Shown here one piece after another: positions 1-8,348 of a stretch of DNA of 64,000 nucleotides. A program made the position numbers and the translations under genes. A model generated the notes under the pieces. The model did no database searches. It was not told the DNA's origin and was given only the letters and a program-made list of their open reading frames with translations. This DNA is from Rufibacter sediminis (GTDB lineage: Bacteria > Bacteroidota > Bacteroidia > Cytophagales > Hymenobacteraceae). How positions within the stretch are numbered: the first letter of the stretch is position 1; every line of letters begins with the position of its first letter. The stretch is from assembly GCF_014269285.1 (NCBI RefSeq), contig NZ_JACOAF010000004.1:62001-126000 (forward strand), given 5' to 3'.

Positions 1-383
1 GCCGGAAATTCCTGTAAGTTGTTTCTGCCCGAAGCCCTTACCCCGGGCGTTCGCGTTTGACTTCCCCCAACTCCGGCACGTTTTTAATAGGTCATCAGGG
101 TTTTTGATGTAATTTTGTCGTGGCTGCCCCAATGAAACCCATTGGGAGGCGTTTTGGGCAACAGGAGTAGGCAGGCCTTCGGGCTGGTTTCCGGTTTTGG
201 GCCTTGTTTTTGGAAAACAGGCGGAAAACGGACGTTCTCCCGTTGACGGGTAAGCCGAAACCAGGCCGGTTGCGTAAAGGCAGAAAATACGCCCGAGCCC
301 AGCCCCGGTGTTGCCGCTTTTGACAGCACCTGACAGGTAGTCTATCCGCTATAGAGTACCGAAGATGAAAACAAGGATAGTAA
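1..383. other. Noncoding leader upstream of mlaE
   Basis: No credible gene is visible here. The stretch holds one copy of the dispersed nested palindrome (191-231) and the leader of the mlaE operon. No clear TAnnTTTG promoter box was found near the start codon. Confidence 0.6.
191..231. repeat. Nested palindrome, family A
   Basis: Arms CCGGTTTTGGGCCTTGTTTT and GGAAAACAGGCGGAAAACGG pair imperfectly around a TTTTTGGAAAA centre. It lies about 150 bases before mlaE, an uncommon upstream position for this family. Confidence 0.75.
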
Positions 384-1202
384 ATGAAGTTTCATAATGA
401 TGAGGACAAGCCGGTAAGACGGCCCCGTGCGCAGGCATTCTCCAGCAGGTTGAGCCGGATTTTTACGGAGCTGTACAACATCGCCGCGTTTATAGGTCGT
501 TTTTTCAAGGAAGTCTTCCTTCCGCCGTATGAGTTCAAGGAGATTATCCGGCAGTGTTTTGAGATTGGTGTGAAATCATTGCCGCTCATTTCCCTCACCG
601 GTTTTATCATAGGCATTGTGTTCATGAACCAGTCCCGGCCCTCGTTGGCCGAGTTCGGGGCGACTTCCTGGCTGCCTTCATTGGTGTCTTTGGCCATTGT
701 GCGGGCGCTGGCCCCCTTGGTGACGGCCTTGATTGGCGCGGGCCGCATCGGGTCCATGATTGGTGCCGAGCTGGGTTCCATGAAAGTGACCGAGCAGATT
801 GAAGCCATGGAAGTGTCTGCCACCAACCCATTCAAGTTTCTGGTGGTGAGCCGCGTGCTGGCCACCACGTTCATGATTCCGGCGCTCATGATGTACACCA
901 TGCTGGTGGCGTTGCTGGGCGCTTTCCTGAATGTGAACGCAAACGAGGGCACCAGCTTCACCACGTACTTCACCCAGGTTTTTGACGCCATCACCTTCCT
1001 GGACATCTTTTCCTCGGTGATTAAATCGGCGTTGTTTGGTTTTACCATTGGCGTGGTGGGCTGCTACAAAGGCTATCACTCGTCAAAAGGGACCGAAGGC
1101 GTAGGCAAAGCGGCCAACTCTTCCGTAGTAACGGCTATGTTTTTAGTGTTTATTGAGGAGTTGTTATCCTTGCAGGTGATTACGGCGCTCCGTTACCTCT
1201 AA
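384..1202 (+). CDS. mlaE: MlaE-family lipid ABC transporter permease
   Basis: Inner-membrane permease of an MCE/Mla-type system that moves phospholipids between the inner and outer membranes. The 272-residue length fits the family. A basic N-terminal stretch (residues 1-25) is followed by an amphipathic segment and about five hydrophobic segments. The conserved permease core is visible around residues 110-150 (ALIGAGRIGSMIGAELGSM, then KVTEQIEAMEVSATNP), the typical MlaE signature with the EQIEAM coupling motif. It is first of three co-directional genes with mlaF 11 bases downstream, so it is probably the operon leader. The direction of transport is not evident from sequence. Family assignment is secure; the substrate is inferred from the family. 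Confidence 0.93.
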   Translation: MKFHNDEDKPVRRPRAQAFSSRLSRIFTELYNIAAFIGRFFKEVFLPPYEFKEIIRQCFEIGVKSLPLISLTGFIIGIVFMNQSRPSLAEFGATSWLPSLVSLAIVRALAPLVTALIGAGRIGSMIGAELGSMKVTEQIEAMEVSATNPFKFLVVSRVLATTFMIPALMMYTMLVALLGAFLNVNANEGTSFTTYFTQVFDAITFLDIFSSVIKSALFGFTIGVVGCYKGYHSSKGTEGVGKAANSSVVTAMFLVFIEELLSLQVITALRYL

Positions 1203-1213
1203 AAAGCCAGGCC

Positions 1214-1987
1214 ATGAAGAAGCAAGAACCAGTCATAGACAGAAGCAACTCGGTGATCAGCATCCGGGGGTTAGTGAAATCCTTCGGGGATCTGCACGTG
1301 CTGCGGGGCGTGGACCTGGATTTATATAAGGGCGAGAACCTGGTGGTGCTGGGAAAATCCGGTACCGGAAAATCGGTGTTGATTAAGATCATCTCCGGGT
1401 TGCTCAAGCCCGATACCGGCCTGGTGAACGTGCTGGGCCAGGAGGTAAGCAAACTCAAGCCCCGCGATCTGGACCAGCTGCGCCTGAAAATCGGGTTCTC
1501 GTTCCAGAACAGCGCCCTGTATGACAGCATGACCATCCGGAAGAACCTGGAGTTCCCGCTGGTGCGCAACCGCCGCGACATGACCCGGGCCGAGGTGGAC
1601 CGCATGGTGGAGATTGTGCTGGACGCGGTGGGGCTTTCCCAGACCATCAACCAGATGCCGTCTGAGCTCTCCGGCGGGCAGCGGAAACGGATTGGCATTG
1701 CGCGCACGCTCATCCTGCAACCCGAGATCATGCTCTATGATGAACCCACCGCCGGTTTGGACCCCATCACCTGCATAGACATCAACAACCTGATCAACGA
1801 GGTGCAGAGTCGCTTTCACACCTCTTCCATCATCATCACCCACGACCTGACCTGCGCCAAAGACGTGGGCGACCGCGTGGTCATGCTCCTGGACGGGCAA
1901 TTTCAGCGCCAGGGCACGTTTGACGAGGTGTTCAATACCCAGGATGAACGGGTAAGATTATTTCATGATTACAATTTCATAGACTAA
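1214..1987 (+). CDS. mlaF: MlaF-family ABC transporter ATP-binding protein
   Basis: Cytoplasmic ATPase that powers the MlaE permease. All nucleotide-binding motifs are visible: Walker A GKSGTGKS (about residues 48-55), the ABC signature LSGGQRKRIGIARTL (about 153-167), Walker B IMLYDEPTAGLDP just after, and an H-loop in IIITHD. The length of 257 residues is normal. The start codon lies 11 bases after mlaE, and the next gene (mlaD) begins directly after the stop with no gap, so the three are surely co-transcribed and probably translationally coupled. Confidence 0.94.
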   Translation: MKKQEPVIDRSNSVISIRGLVKSFGDLHVLRGVDLDLYKGENLVVLGKSGTGKSVLIKIISGLLKPDTGLVNVLGQEVSKLKPRDLDQLRLKIGFSFQNSALYDSMTIRKNLEFPLVRNRRDMTRAEVDRMVEIVLDAVGLSQTINQMPSELSGGQRKRIGIARTLILQPEIMLYDEPTAGLDPITCIDINNLINEVQSRFHTSSIIITHDLTCAKDVGDRVVMLLDGQFQRQGTFDEVFNTQDERVRLFHDYNFID

Positions 1988-3094
1988 ATGAGTGCAGTAG
2001 AAAATAGGCGAGCCGTTGTAGTAGGAGTTTTCGTGTTTCTGGCCCTGGTGATTCTGGTGGTCGGGATCTTTGTCCTGGGCGGCCAGCAGAAACGATTCAC
2101 CAAGACCATTCAGGTATCGGCGGTGTTTGATGACGTGACCGGCCTTAAGATAGGCAACCAGGTGCTTTTCTCGGGTGTTCGGGTGGGTGTGGTCAAGAGC
2201 ATTGCCTTTGAAGGCCCCTCGCAGGTGGCCATCACCATGGACATCACCGAGGAATCGCAGAAATACATCCGGAAGGACGTGAAAGCGAAGATCGGCTCAG
2301 AGAGTTTCATCGGGAACAAGGCTATTGTGCTGTACGGCGGTACTCCCCAGATGCCAGTGATTCAGCCCGGTGACCGGCTTTCTACGGAAGCGCAGCTCAG
2401 CACCGAGGAAATGATGGCGACTTTCCAGGAAAACAACAAGAACCTGGTGGCCATCACCACCGATTTTAAAAAGCTGAGCTCCGGCTTAGCGAACGGCGAG
2501 GGCCTGGCCGGTGCCCTGCTCACCGATGACGAGCTATCCAAGAACTTCCAGGCCATTCTGGCCAACCTGCAACGGACCTCGGCAACCAGCGTGCGGGCGT
2601 CGCAGGCGCTGGCCCAGTTCTCCAACAAGCTGAACACCCAGGGCGGCCTGGCCGATGACCTGCTCACCGATACGGTCACGTTTAACCGCTTGCGATCCAC
2701 CATGGCGCAACTGGAGGAGGTCATGGCCACCACCAATCAGATCACGAAAAAGCTGAGCACCACCTCAGACAAGCTCGGCTCCAACAACAACGCCCTGGGC
2801 GTGTTGCTCAACGACGAGCAGTTTGCCCTGGACCTGCAAATGACCATGCAGAACCTGGAAGCCGGCACCGATAAACTGGACGCCAACATGGAAAGTCTGC
2901 AGCACAGCATCCTACTCAACGGGTTCTTCCGGCGGAAAGCCAAGCGTGACGCCAAGCAGAAAGAACGGGAGCAACAACGCCAGGAACGGCTCCAGAAGCT
3001 CGAGCAAAAGCAAGACAGTAAAAAACAACCCACCGGTAATACACCCGTCCAGTCCACCCAAACAGTGCCAGACACGTTAGCTCCGGCTAATTAA
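1988..3094 (+). CDS. mlaD: MlaD-family MCE-domain lipid-binding protein
   Basis: Substrate-binding partner of the MlaE/MlaF transporter, anchored in the inner membrane and reaching into the periplasm. An N-terminal transmembrane helix (about residues 8-30, VVVGVFVFLALVILVVGIFV) precedes an MCE domain (about 38-115, with VSAVFDDVTGLKIGNQVLFSGVRVG). A long helical region follows (about 140-310), then a highly basic Lys/Arg/Gln-rich tail that looks coiled-coil or disordered. At 368 residues it is longer than E. coli MlaD, as usual in Bacteroidota. Separate MlaB and MlaC genes are not present nearby. Confidence 0.9.
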   Translation: MSAVENRRAVVVGVFVFLALVILVVGIFVLGGQQKRFTKTIQVSAVFDDVTGLKIGNQVLFSGVRVGVVKSIAFEGPSQVAITMDITEESQKYIRKDVKAKIGSESFIGNKAIVLYGGTPQMPVIQPGDRLSTEAQLSTEEMMATFQENNKNLVAITTDFKKLSSGLANGEGLAGALLTDDELSKNFQAILANLQRTSATSVRASQALAQFSNKLNTQGGLADDLLTDTVTFNRLRSTMAQLEEVMATTNQITKKLSTTSDKLGSNNNALGVLLNDEQFALDLQMTMQNLEAGTDKLDANMESLQHSILLNGFFRRKAKRDAKQKEREQQRQERLQKLEQKQDSKKQPTGNTPVQSTQTVPDTLAPAN

Positions 3095-3113
3095 GGCCGC
3101 AGAACCGGCTTGC

Positions 3114-3151
3114 CTTTTTAAGCCTCGTTTTTGGAAAACAGGCTTAAAATG
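3114..3151. repeat. Nested palindrome, family A
   Basis: Arms TTTTTAAGCCTCGTTTTT and GGAAAACAGGCTTAAAA, 20 bases after the mlaD stop codon. It probably forms the 3' hairpin of the mla operon transcript. Confidence 0.8.
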
Positions 3152-3189
3152 TCTTGATGAGGCAGTAGCAGCGGGAGAGTTTGATTTGG

Positions 3190-3215
3190 TTGTTGGTGAG
3201 AACACCAACAACGGC
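3190..3215. repeat. GTTGGTG hairpin, family B
   Basis: TGTTGGTG, loop AGAA, CACCAACA, then ACGGC. One of six copies in the window; see also 10411, 10543, 24797, 47549 and 47951. Confidence 0.75.
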
Positions 3216-3277
3216 AGATGGGTTGGTAGTCTGTCTAAAGGCAGGTAGATTAACCAATTGCCTTAAGGCCGTAGAAT

Positions 3278-3307
3278 GTAGGGGCGCCTCTTGTGGGTGC
3301 CCTTTTT
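3278..3307 (+). repeat. GTAGGGGC...TTGTGG motif, family D
   Basis: A GTAGGGGC start followed by CTCTTGTGGGTGCCC. Related copies are at 15343-15370 and, as an inverted pair, at 62120-62196. Confidence 0.6.
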
Positions 3308-3334
3308 CATGGGTGCCGTTTTGCGGGAGGAGAC

Positions 3335-3358
3335 AGAGACAAGGCATGCCTTGTCTCT
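3335..3358. repeat. Perfect 24-base palindrome
   Basis: AGAGACAAGGCA followed directly by its exact reverse complement. It lies in a repeat patchwork and has no neighbouring gene to regulate within 500 bases, so it is more likely a repeat or cruciform than an operator. Confidence 0.7.
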
Positions 3359-3393
3359 ACAATTGTAAATAACAGGTTCGCCAAGATCGGCAG

Positions 3394-3443
3394 GCGTAAA
3401 CACCTCATTCCCCGATTTCAAAGGGGAAATCTCTGCTTTAATC
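3394..3443 (+). repeat. Block shared with 10478-10530
   Basis: GTAAACA, a CCCC...TTCAAAGGGG hairpin and AATCTCTGCTT occur in the same order at 10478-10530. Both loci also carry a family B hairpin, so the two gaps share a composite repeat. Confidence 0.55.
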
Positions 3444-3551
3444 TTTGTTATACCCACTGCAGTTACAAACTGCCTGTCATGTTGGGTCCAAGTCACAGAC
3501 TTGAACCAGGAAGAAACAGAAGCTTTCTAATTAGCCTGCGCATTTCCGTTT

Positions 3552-3751
3552 CCAGCCTTTCGGTTGAGCGCCTAAGCAGGTTCCGGTGCCGCAGGCATTG
3601 CGACCGCAGGGAGCAAAGGAAGCTGGTACAGCGCGAGGCCGGAAGGCGGGGCCTCGCGGCCGTGAGCGCACGGAGGGCAGCTATGCAACAACCCAGCGCA
3701 TGCACCCACGCCAACAGCGGCCTTCCGCCAGCACGAACGGAATGCGTGCAC
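3552..3751 (+). repeat. About 200-base dispersed repeat, copy 1
   Basis: This stretch matches the reverse complement of 36044-36239 in several long blocks. These are CCAGCCTTTCGGTTGAGCGC at one end, GGCCTCGCGGCCGTGAGCGC in the middle, and ATGCACCCACGC plus CCGCCAGCAC at the other end. It is clearly more GC-rich than its surroundings. No coding function is evident. Confidence 0.7.
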
Positions 3752-3828
3752 CCTAAAATTCTTGTATAGGTAAAGCTAGGCTCATCCGCAGCCAATTACA
3801 TGCGCAACAAGAAGACAATTCTCAAAGG

Positions 3829-3866
3829 CGTTTTAAGGCTTATTTCCCGAAAACAACTCTAAAACG
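3829..3866. repeat. Nested palindrome, family A
   Basis: Arms CGTTTTAAGGCTTATTTC and GAAAACAACTCTAAAACG, two bases beyond the 3' end of the minus-strand phosphoribosyltransferase gene. It likely forms the 3' hairpin of that mRNA. Confidence 0.8.
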
Positions 3867-3868
3867 AC

Positions 3869-4378
3869 CTATAACAAATACGCATTCCATTCATCCTCCG
3901 CCAAAACTACCCGAATGTGCTCCCGCAGCGTAGTCGCCAGAGAATAGCCGGTGTAGGTAGAGGAGATGGGATACCGCGTGTGGTGCCGGTTGATGAGCGT
4001 GGCAATCTCCAGCTTTTTGCAGTCTTTGTCCAGGAACTCGCGCAGCGTGTAGGCCAGGGTTTTGCCGGTGTTCAGGACATCGTCTACCAGAATGACGGTG
4101 GTGTCTGTCAAAGAGGGCAGGGCAGGGGTGATGACGATGTCGTGGGCCAGGGGTTCGGTTTTGTGCAGTTCAATCCCCATCAGCCGGATTTCCAGGGGAG
4201 AGATTTCGCGCAGTTCCTGAGCCAGCCGCTGGGCCAGAAAATAGCCGTTCTCATGGATGCCGGCCAGCACCAGTTCTTTCTCCTCAAAGTTTTGCTCGTA
4301 GATTTCAAACGCCATGCGCTTGATTTTCTGTAAGATCTGGTAGTGGTCCAGGATGCGGTTCTCTAGTGTAAAGACCAT
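3869..4378 (-). CDS. Phosphoribosyltransferase family protein (PyrR-like)
   Basis: A type I phosphoribosyltransferase fold of 169 residues. The PRPP-binding loop is clear as VILVDDVLNTGKTL (about residues 94-107), with a preceding hydrophobic strand and flexible loop. The family uses PRPP to add ribose-phosphate to a base, and PyrR relatives combine uracil phosphoribosyltransferase activity with control of pyrimidine genes. Nothing nearby belongs to pyrimidine synthesis, so the substrate and any regulatory role are open. It is a single gene, divergent from rpmE2. Confidence 0.8.
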   Translation of the reverse strand: MVFTLENRILDHYQILQKIKRMAFEIYEQNFEEKELVLAGIHENGYFLAQRLAQELREISPLEIRLMGIELHKTEPLAHDIVITPALPSLTDTTVILVDDVLNTGKTLAYTLREFLDKDCKKLEIATLINRHHTRYPISSTYTGYSLATTLREHIRVVLAEDEWNAYLL

Positions 4379-4477
4379 GGTGGTTGCTGTTTGCGGGCTA
4401 AATTACCAAAATAATCGCCAAACGTGCGGTGCAGGTCGCGGCAAAGTAGTATCTTTGAAAATATTTCAGGCAAATGG

Positions 4478-4508
4478 TTTTAAATGTGCGGCGAATGCCC
4501 TACTTTTG
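4478..4508 (+). promoter_or_regulatory. Candidate rpmE2 promoter
   Basis: A TACTTTTG box (4501-4508) fits the Bacteroidota -7 consensus TAnnTTTG and would start the message about 35 bases before the rpmE2 ATG. A second match, TATCTTTG, lies at 4450-4457. The -33 TTG is not well preserved. Confidence 0.5.
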
Positions 4509-4548
4509 CAGTCCTATTCCAGAAATCCGTAGTTAAAAATATAGAATA

Positions 4549-4791
4549 ATGAAAAAGGACCTTCATCCTGAATACAGAGAAGTAGTTTTCCAGGACACTT
4601 CCTCTGATTTTAAATTTATCACCCGTTCTACCATGAACTCCAATGAGACCATCACCATGGAAGACGGCAAGACGTACCCCGTGGTTAAAGTGGAGGTTTC
4701 TTCTGCTTCGCACCCGTTCTACACCGGTAAAAACATCTACGTGGATACTGCCGGACGTATTGACAAGTTCAAGCAGCGTTACAAAAAATAA
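4549..4791 (+). CDS. rpmE2: 50S ribosomal protein L31, type B
   Basis: An 80-residue ribosomal protein beginning [16 protein letters not shown], typical of the type B (zinc-free) L31. The paired CxxC zinc ligands of type A L31 are absent. Type B forms keep translation running when zinc is scarce in bacteria that have both, but in many Bacteroidota it is the only L31. It is a single gene, with its own terminator at 4819-4848 and a promoter candidate just upstream. Confidence 0.95.
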   Translation: MKKDLHPEYREVVFQDTSSDFKFITRSTMNSNETITMEDGKTYPVVKVEVSSASHPFYTGKNIYVDTAGRIDKFKQRYKK

Positions 4792-4818
4792 GCGTATTGA
4801 CGGTTTTTCCCGTACAGA

Positions 4819-4848
4819 AGTCTTCCTGAGTTTCAGGGAGACTTTTTT
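4819..4848 (+). terminator. rpmE2 terminator
   Basis: An 11-base stem (AGTCTTCCTGA / TCAGGGAGACT, one mismatch) with a GTT loop is followed by a T-rich run. It ends 12 bases before the next gene. Confidence 0.8.
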
Positions 4849-4859
4849 ATTTTCGCCTT

Positions 4860-6089
4860 ATGAACATCATTCTCTTTGATGACCCGCAGCTGCGGGCCAA
4901 CCTGCTCCCTTTGACGTTCACGCGACCCGTGGCCGACATCCGGATCGGGATCATGACCATTGCCCAGAAGTGGCAGACGATGACGCAGGAGGTGGTTTCT
5001 TACCTTACGCAAAGCTACCTGCAAGGCAAGTTTCCGCAGCACCTGGACGGCGGGCCAAATCTGTACGTGAATGGTGCCGTCTGCCCCACGGCGGACTTGT
5101 TTGAGCAGATCAGGGAGTTGCCCGTGGGCGGAACTCTGTTCTATGACGATATTCTGGTGGCGCTCAACGCCGATCATCTGGAGCTGAGAACCATTGAGGA
5201 GGTCTATCAGCACAACACCTCCAAAAGAAGGCAGGTGGAGCTGCCGGCCCACGCCGTGGTGCAGAACCTGTGGGATATCTTCAAGGGAAACGGTCCGCAG
5301 ATCAGGGAAGATTACAAACTGGTGACCCACGGGCGCGTGAGCCAGCCCATCTCAGATCCGCACACGGTGGCGTATAAACCGGAGGATATCTTCATTGAGG
5401 AAGGCGTCATTTTCAAAGCGGCCATTCTGAACGCCGAGAACGGACCCATTTACATTGGCAAGAACGTGCAGGTGCAGGAAGGAACCGTGATCAGGGGGCC
5501 GTTTGCCATCTTGGAGGAGAGCGTGATCAACATGGGCGGCAAGATGCGCGGCGACGTGACGGTGGGGCCGTACTGCAAAGTGGGCGGCGAGATCAGTAAC
5601 TGCGTGTTCTTCGGGTATTCCAACAAAGGGCATGACGGGTTCCTGGGCAATTCCGTGGTGGGGGAGTGGTGCAACTTCGGGGCAGATTCCAACACGTCCA
5701 ACCTCAAGAACAACTACTCCAACGTGCGGCTCTGGAGCCACGCGCAGGAGAAAATGGTAGACACCGGTCTGCAGTTCTGCGGTACCATCATGGCCGATCA
5801 CGCCAAATGCGGCATCAACACCATGTTCAATACCGGTACGGTGGTGGGCGTGGGAGCCAATGTGTTTGGGGCCGGGTATCCGCCTAACTTTATTCCTTCG
5901 TTTACCTGGGGCAGCGGAGCCGAACAGCAGACGTTCAAACTGAACAAATTCTATGAGGTAGCCGAGGCCGTGTTGGGCCGCCGGGGAATTGCCCTGTCAG
6001 AGGATGAGCGCCAGATGTACAGACACGTGTTTGAGGTCACTCAACCGTCCCGCCCCTGGGAAACCGAGGCCGAAAGCACATCGGGGTAA
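4860..6089 (+). CDS. GlmU-like sugar nucleotidyltransferase
   Basis: A 409-residue protein with an N-terminal nucleotidyltransferase-like region (MNIILFDDPQLRANLLPLTFTRPVADIRIG, about residues 1-30). The C-terminal left-handed beta-helix is built of hexapeptide repeats (about residues 175-370: IYIGKNVQVQEG, VIRGPFAIL, VTVGPYCKVGG and so on). Bacteroidota carry this GlmU-related family in addition to or instead of classical GlmU. The N-terminus lacks the usual GxGxRM loop of nucleotidyltransferases, so the activity is uncertain. The expected role is activated amino-sugar synthesis for the cell envelope. It is followed by an unusually long palindrome (6111-6170). Confidence 0.8.
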   Translation: MNIILFDDPQLRANLLPLTFTRPVADIRIGIMTIAQKWQTMTQEVVSYLTQSYLQGKFPQHLDGGPNLYVNGAVCPTADLFEQIRELPVGGTLFYDDILVALNADHLELRTIEEVYQHNTSKRRQVELPAHAVVQNLWDIFKGNGPQIREDYKLVTHGRVSQPISDPHTVAYKPEDIFIEEGVIFKAAILNAENGPIYIGKNVQVQEGTVIRGPFAILEESVINMGGKMRGDVTVGPYCKVGGEISNCVFFGYSNKGHDGFLGNSVVGEWCNFGADSNTSNLKNNYSNVRLWSHAQEKMVDTGLQFCGTIMADHAKCGINTMFNTGTVVGVGANVFGAGYPPNFIPSFTWGSGAEQQTFKLNKFYEVAEAVLGRRGIALSEDERQMYRHVFEVTQPSRPWETEAESTSG

Positions 6090-6110
6090 AGACCACAAAA
6101 AAGCTTTCTG

Positions 6111-6170
6111 CGGCGGCGGTCGGTTTTTACTCTATTTTCTGAAAAGTAGGGCAAAAACCGTCCGCCGCCG
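6111..6170. repeat. Enlarged family A palindrome (60 bases)
   Basis: The usual core (GGTTTTTACTCTATTTTC, then GAAAAGTAGGGCAAAAACC) is extended outward by a GC-rich stem, CGGCGGCGG against CCGCCGCCG. It lies 22 bases after the GlmU-like gene and 70 bases before holB, and probably ends the first transcript. Confidence 0.8.
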
Positions 6171-6240
6171 TTATCTTTACAGACAATTGCCGGAGAAGGA
6201 GCTATTCTCGGGCTTCGTTTCAAAAAAGTAATTCTCATAC

Positions 6241-7362
6241 GTGCAGTTTTCCCAGATTTACGGCCACCAGGAAACCAAGCAGCTGCTGCTCAATTCCGTC
6301 AAAGCCCAGCACGTGGCCCACGCCCAGCTTTTTTTAGGTTCTGAGGGAAGTGCCAACCTGGCCCTGGCGCTGGCTTATGCTCAATACCTGAACTGCGAAG
6401 ACCCGCAGCCCCAGGATTCCTGCGGCGTGTGCCCCAGCTGCAACAAAATCAGCAAGCGCATTCACCCGGATCTGAACTTCGTGATGCCGGTGACCAAAGT
6501 GAAAGACCAGGATGCCCTGAGCAAGAACTTTGTGACCCAGTGGCGCGCGTTCCTGAGCGATAGCCCGTACCAAACTCTCAACGACTGGATGCAGTTCATT
6601 GGCGCGGAGAACAAGCAGGGTACCATTCCGGTAGGAGAGAGCCGTGAGCTGGTGCGCATGACTTCGCTGAAAGCCTTTGAGGCGAAATACAAGGTGATTG
6701 TGGTCTGGCTGCCCGAGCTCATGAACGCCAGCGCCGCCAACGCTCTCCTGAAACTGCTGGAAGAGCCGCCGGCTGCCACCGTGTTTCTGCTCGTGAGCAA
6801 CGCCTCAGACAAGATCATGCCCACCATCCTGTCCCGGACCCAATTGGTGAAAGTGCGGACGTTTACCGATGAGGAAGTCATTCAATATCTGGTGGAGCAG
6901 CAGGGCACCGAGCGGGAACGCGCTTACCAGGTGGTGCAACTCGCCGAAGGCAACTTACAGGCCGCCCGGGTGCTGAGCCAGGAAATGACCTCTGATTACT
7001 TCACCTTCTTCCTGAGCTGGATGCGCCTTTGCTACAACCACAAGTTTGACGGCGTGCTGGAGCAGAGCGAAGATTTCCAGAAACTGGGCCGCGAGAACCA
7101 GAAGAACTTTCTGCAGTTTGCCCTGGGTTTGCTGAGAAAAGTGCTGCTGTACGGCGTAGACAGCAAGCTGATCGTTTTTTTGCCGCCGCCGGAGCTGGAC
7201 TTCGTGCAAAAATTCGCAAAGCTCATTCACCAGGGCAACGGTGCCCAGGTCTCCCATGAATTAAACGAGGCGCATTACCACATTGAACGGAATGCGCACC
7301 CTAAAATCACGTTTTTAAATACCTCCATTCAGATTGCCCAGCTCATCAGGCCAGTGGCGTAA
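6241..7362 (+). CDS. holB: DNA polymerase III subunit delta'
   Basis: Clamp-loader subunit that helps load the sliding clamp. The start codon is GTG (MQFSQIYGHQETKQLLLNSV), which matches the conserved N-terminus. The protein has 373 residues. A Cys4 zinc module is visible (CEDPQPQDSCGVCPSC, about residues 53-68), as is the conserved NALLKLLEEPP followed by SRTQ (the SRC-like motif). The nucleotide-binding P-loop is degenerate, as expected for delta'. hemC follows 9 bases downstream, so they probably share a message. Confidence 0.93.
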   Translation: MQFSQIYGHQETKQLLLNSVKAQHVAHAQLFLGSEGSANLALALAYAQYLNCEDPQPQDSCGVCPSCNKISKRIHPDLNFVMPVTKVKDQDALSKNFVTQWRAFLSDSPYQTLNDWMQFIGAENKQGTIPVGESRELVRMTSLKAFEAKYKVIVVWLPELMNASAANALLKLLEEPPAATVFLLVSNASDKIMPTILSRTQLVKVRTFTDEEVIQYLVEQQGTERERAYQVVQLAEGNLQAARVLSQEMTSDYFTFFLSWMRLCYNHKFDGVLEQSEDFQKLGRENQKNFLQFALGLLRKVLLYGVDSKLIVFLPPPELDFVQKFAKLIHQGNGAQVSHELNEAHYHIERNAHPKITFLNTSIQIAQLIRPVA

Positions 7363-7371
7363 GTAGAGAAC

Positions 7372-8316
7372 ATGGAAACAACCCAACCAACGTCTCCCAT
7401 CCGGATCGGGACCCGTGGCAGCCGCCTGGCCTTATGGCAGGCCCATCACGTCGCCGATACCCTGCGTGCCAGCGGCATGGAGGTGGAGATCATCACCATT
7501 ACCACCAAAGGAGACCTCGTGTTAGACCGGTCTTTGGATAAAATAGGCGCAAAAGGCGTGTTCACCGAAGAACTGGAGGAAAGCCTGCGCACCGGTGCCA
7601 TTGACATTGCCGTGCACAGCGCCAAAGACGTACAATCTACCATCCCCGAGGATCTGGAACTACTGGCCTTCATGGAGCGTGAGCAGGTGCACGACGTGGT
7701 CATCTCCTTTGACCCTTTATTTAAACTGGGCGAAGGACAACAGGTCATCGGGACGTCTTCTACGCGCCGCCGGTCCATGCTGAAGCGGTTTTACCCCAAC
7801 GTGATCACCGCCGAGTGCCGGGGCAACCTGCAGACGCGCATCCAGAAGCTGAAAGACGGCCAATACGATGCCATTCTGCTGGCTTTCGCCGGGGTAACCC
7901 GCATGCAGTACGACCACATGGTCTCTCAGCATCTGCCTCTGGATAAGTTTATTCCGGCCGCCGGTCAGGGTAGCGTAGCCATTGAGTGCGCCAAAACCCT
8001 GCCGCTGGAGCGCAAGCTGAATTTGAAGCTGGCTCTGGACCACAAGCCTACCCATCTTTGCCTGCTGGCCGAACGCGCGTACCTGCGCACCATGGAAGGC
8101 GGTTGCAGCATTCCGTCCTTCGCCCTGGCGACCCTTGAGGACGATAACCTCACCCTACGGGCCGGCATCATCAGTCTGGACGGCGAAGAGCTGATTGTGG
8201 AGGAACTGACCCGCCCTTCGGCCGAGGCCGAGGCGATGGGGGAGCAACTGGCGCACGCCGTCCTGAGCCAGGGCGGGGACCGCATCCTGCAATCCATCAA
8301 AGACCAGAAAGCATAG
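7372..8316 (+). CDS. hemC: Hydroxymethylbilane synthase (porphobilinogen deaminase)
   Basis: Polymerises four porphobilinogen molecules into hydroxymethylbilane in haem and corrin synthesis, in the cytoplasm. The length (314 residues) and motifs are typical: IRIGTRGSRLALWQA at the N-terminus, TTKGD, the central VIGTSSTRRRSML, GNLQTR, and the cofactor-binding Cys in EGGCSIP near residue 245. It lies 9 bases after holB. No other haem genes are in the window, so the pathway is scattered. Confidence 0.97.
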   Translation: METTQPTSPIRIGTRGSRLALWQAHHVADTLRASGMEVEIITITTKGDLVLDRSLDKIGAKGVFTEELEESLRTGAIDIAVHSAKDVQSTIPEDLELLAFMEREQVHDVVISFDPLFKLGEGQQVIGTSSTRRRSMLKRFYPNVITAECRGNLQTRIQKLKDGQYDAILLAFAGVTRMQYDHMVSQHLPLDKFIPAAGQGSVAIECAKTLPLERKLNLKLALDHKPTHLCLLAERAYLRTMEGGCSIPSFALATLEDDNLTLRAGIISLDGEELIVEELTRPSAEAEAMGEQLAHAVLSQGGDRILQSIKDQKA

Positions 8317-8348
8317 TAGCGTTGACGGAGTCAGAATAGCTGAAATTG

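Larger units (their letters stand above)
3095..3868. other. Repeat-rich intergenic region
   Basis: No gene is supported; the open frames here are short and composed of repeat sequence. It contains two family A palindromes, a GTTGGTG hairpin, a GTAGGGGC motif, a perfect 24-base palindrome, a block shared with 10478-10530, and a roughly 200-base repeat whose inverted partner lies near 36.1 kb. Confidence 0.75.

Noticed and set aside
392-1048. A 218-codon antisense frame over mlaE
   Set aside because: mlaE shows clear family motifs over the same bases, and the antisense protein has no recognisable feature.
3738-3759. CGGAATGCGTGCACCCTAAAAT resembles a piece of holB near 7288-7307
   Set aside because: The holB stretch encodes the conserved NAHPKI segment, so it is not an insertion. 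A match of about 20 bases with a two-base gap between two places may be chance.
3293-3769. A 158-codon frame in the 3.1-3.9 kb gap
   Set aside because: It consists of dispersed repeat sequence; the inverted repeat copy near 36.1 kb does not keep the frame, so it is unlikely to be coding.
4549-4791. Type B L31 as a sign of zinc-starvation control
   Set aside because: No zinc-regulator site was seen, and type B is the usual L31 in many Bacteroidota, so nothing special can be claimed.
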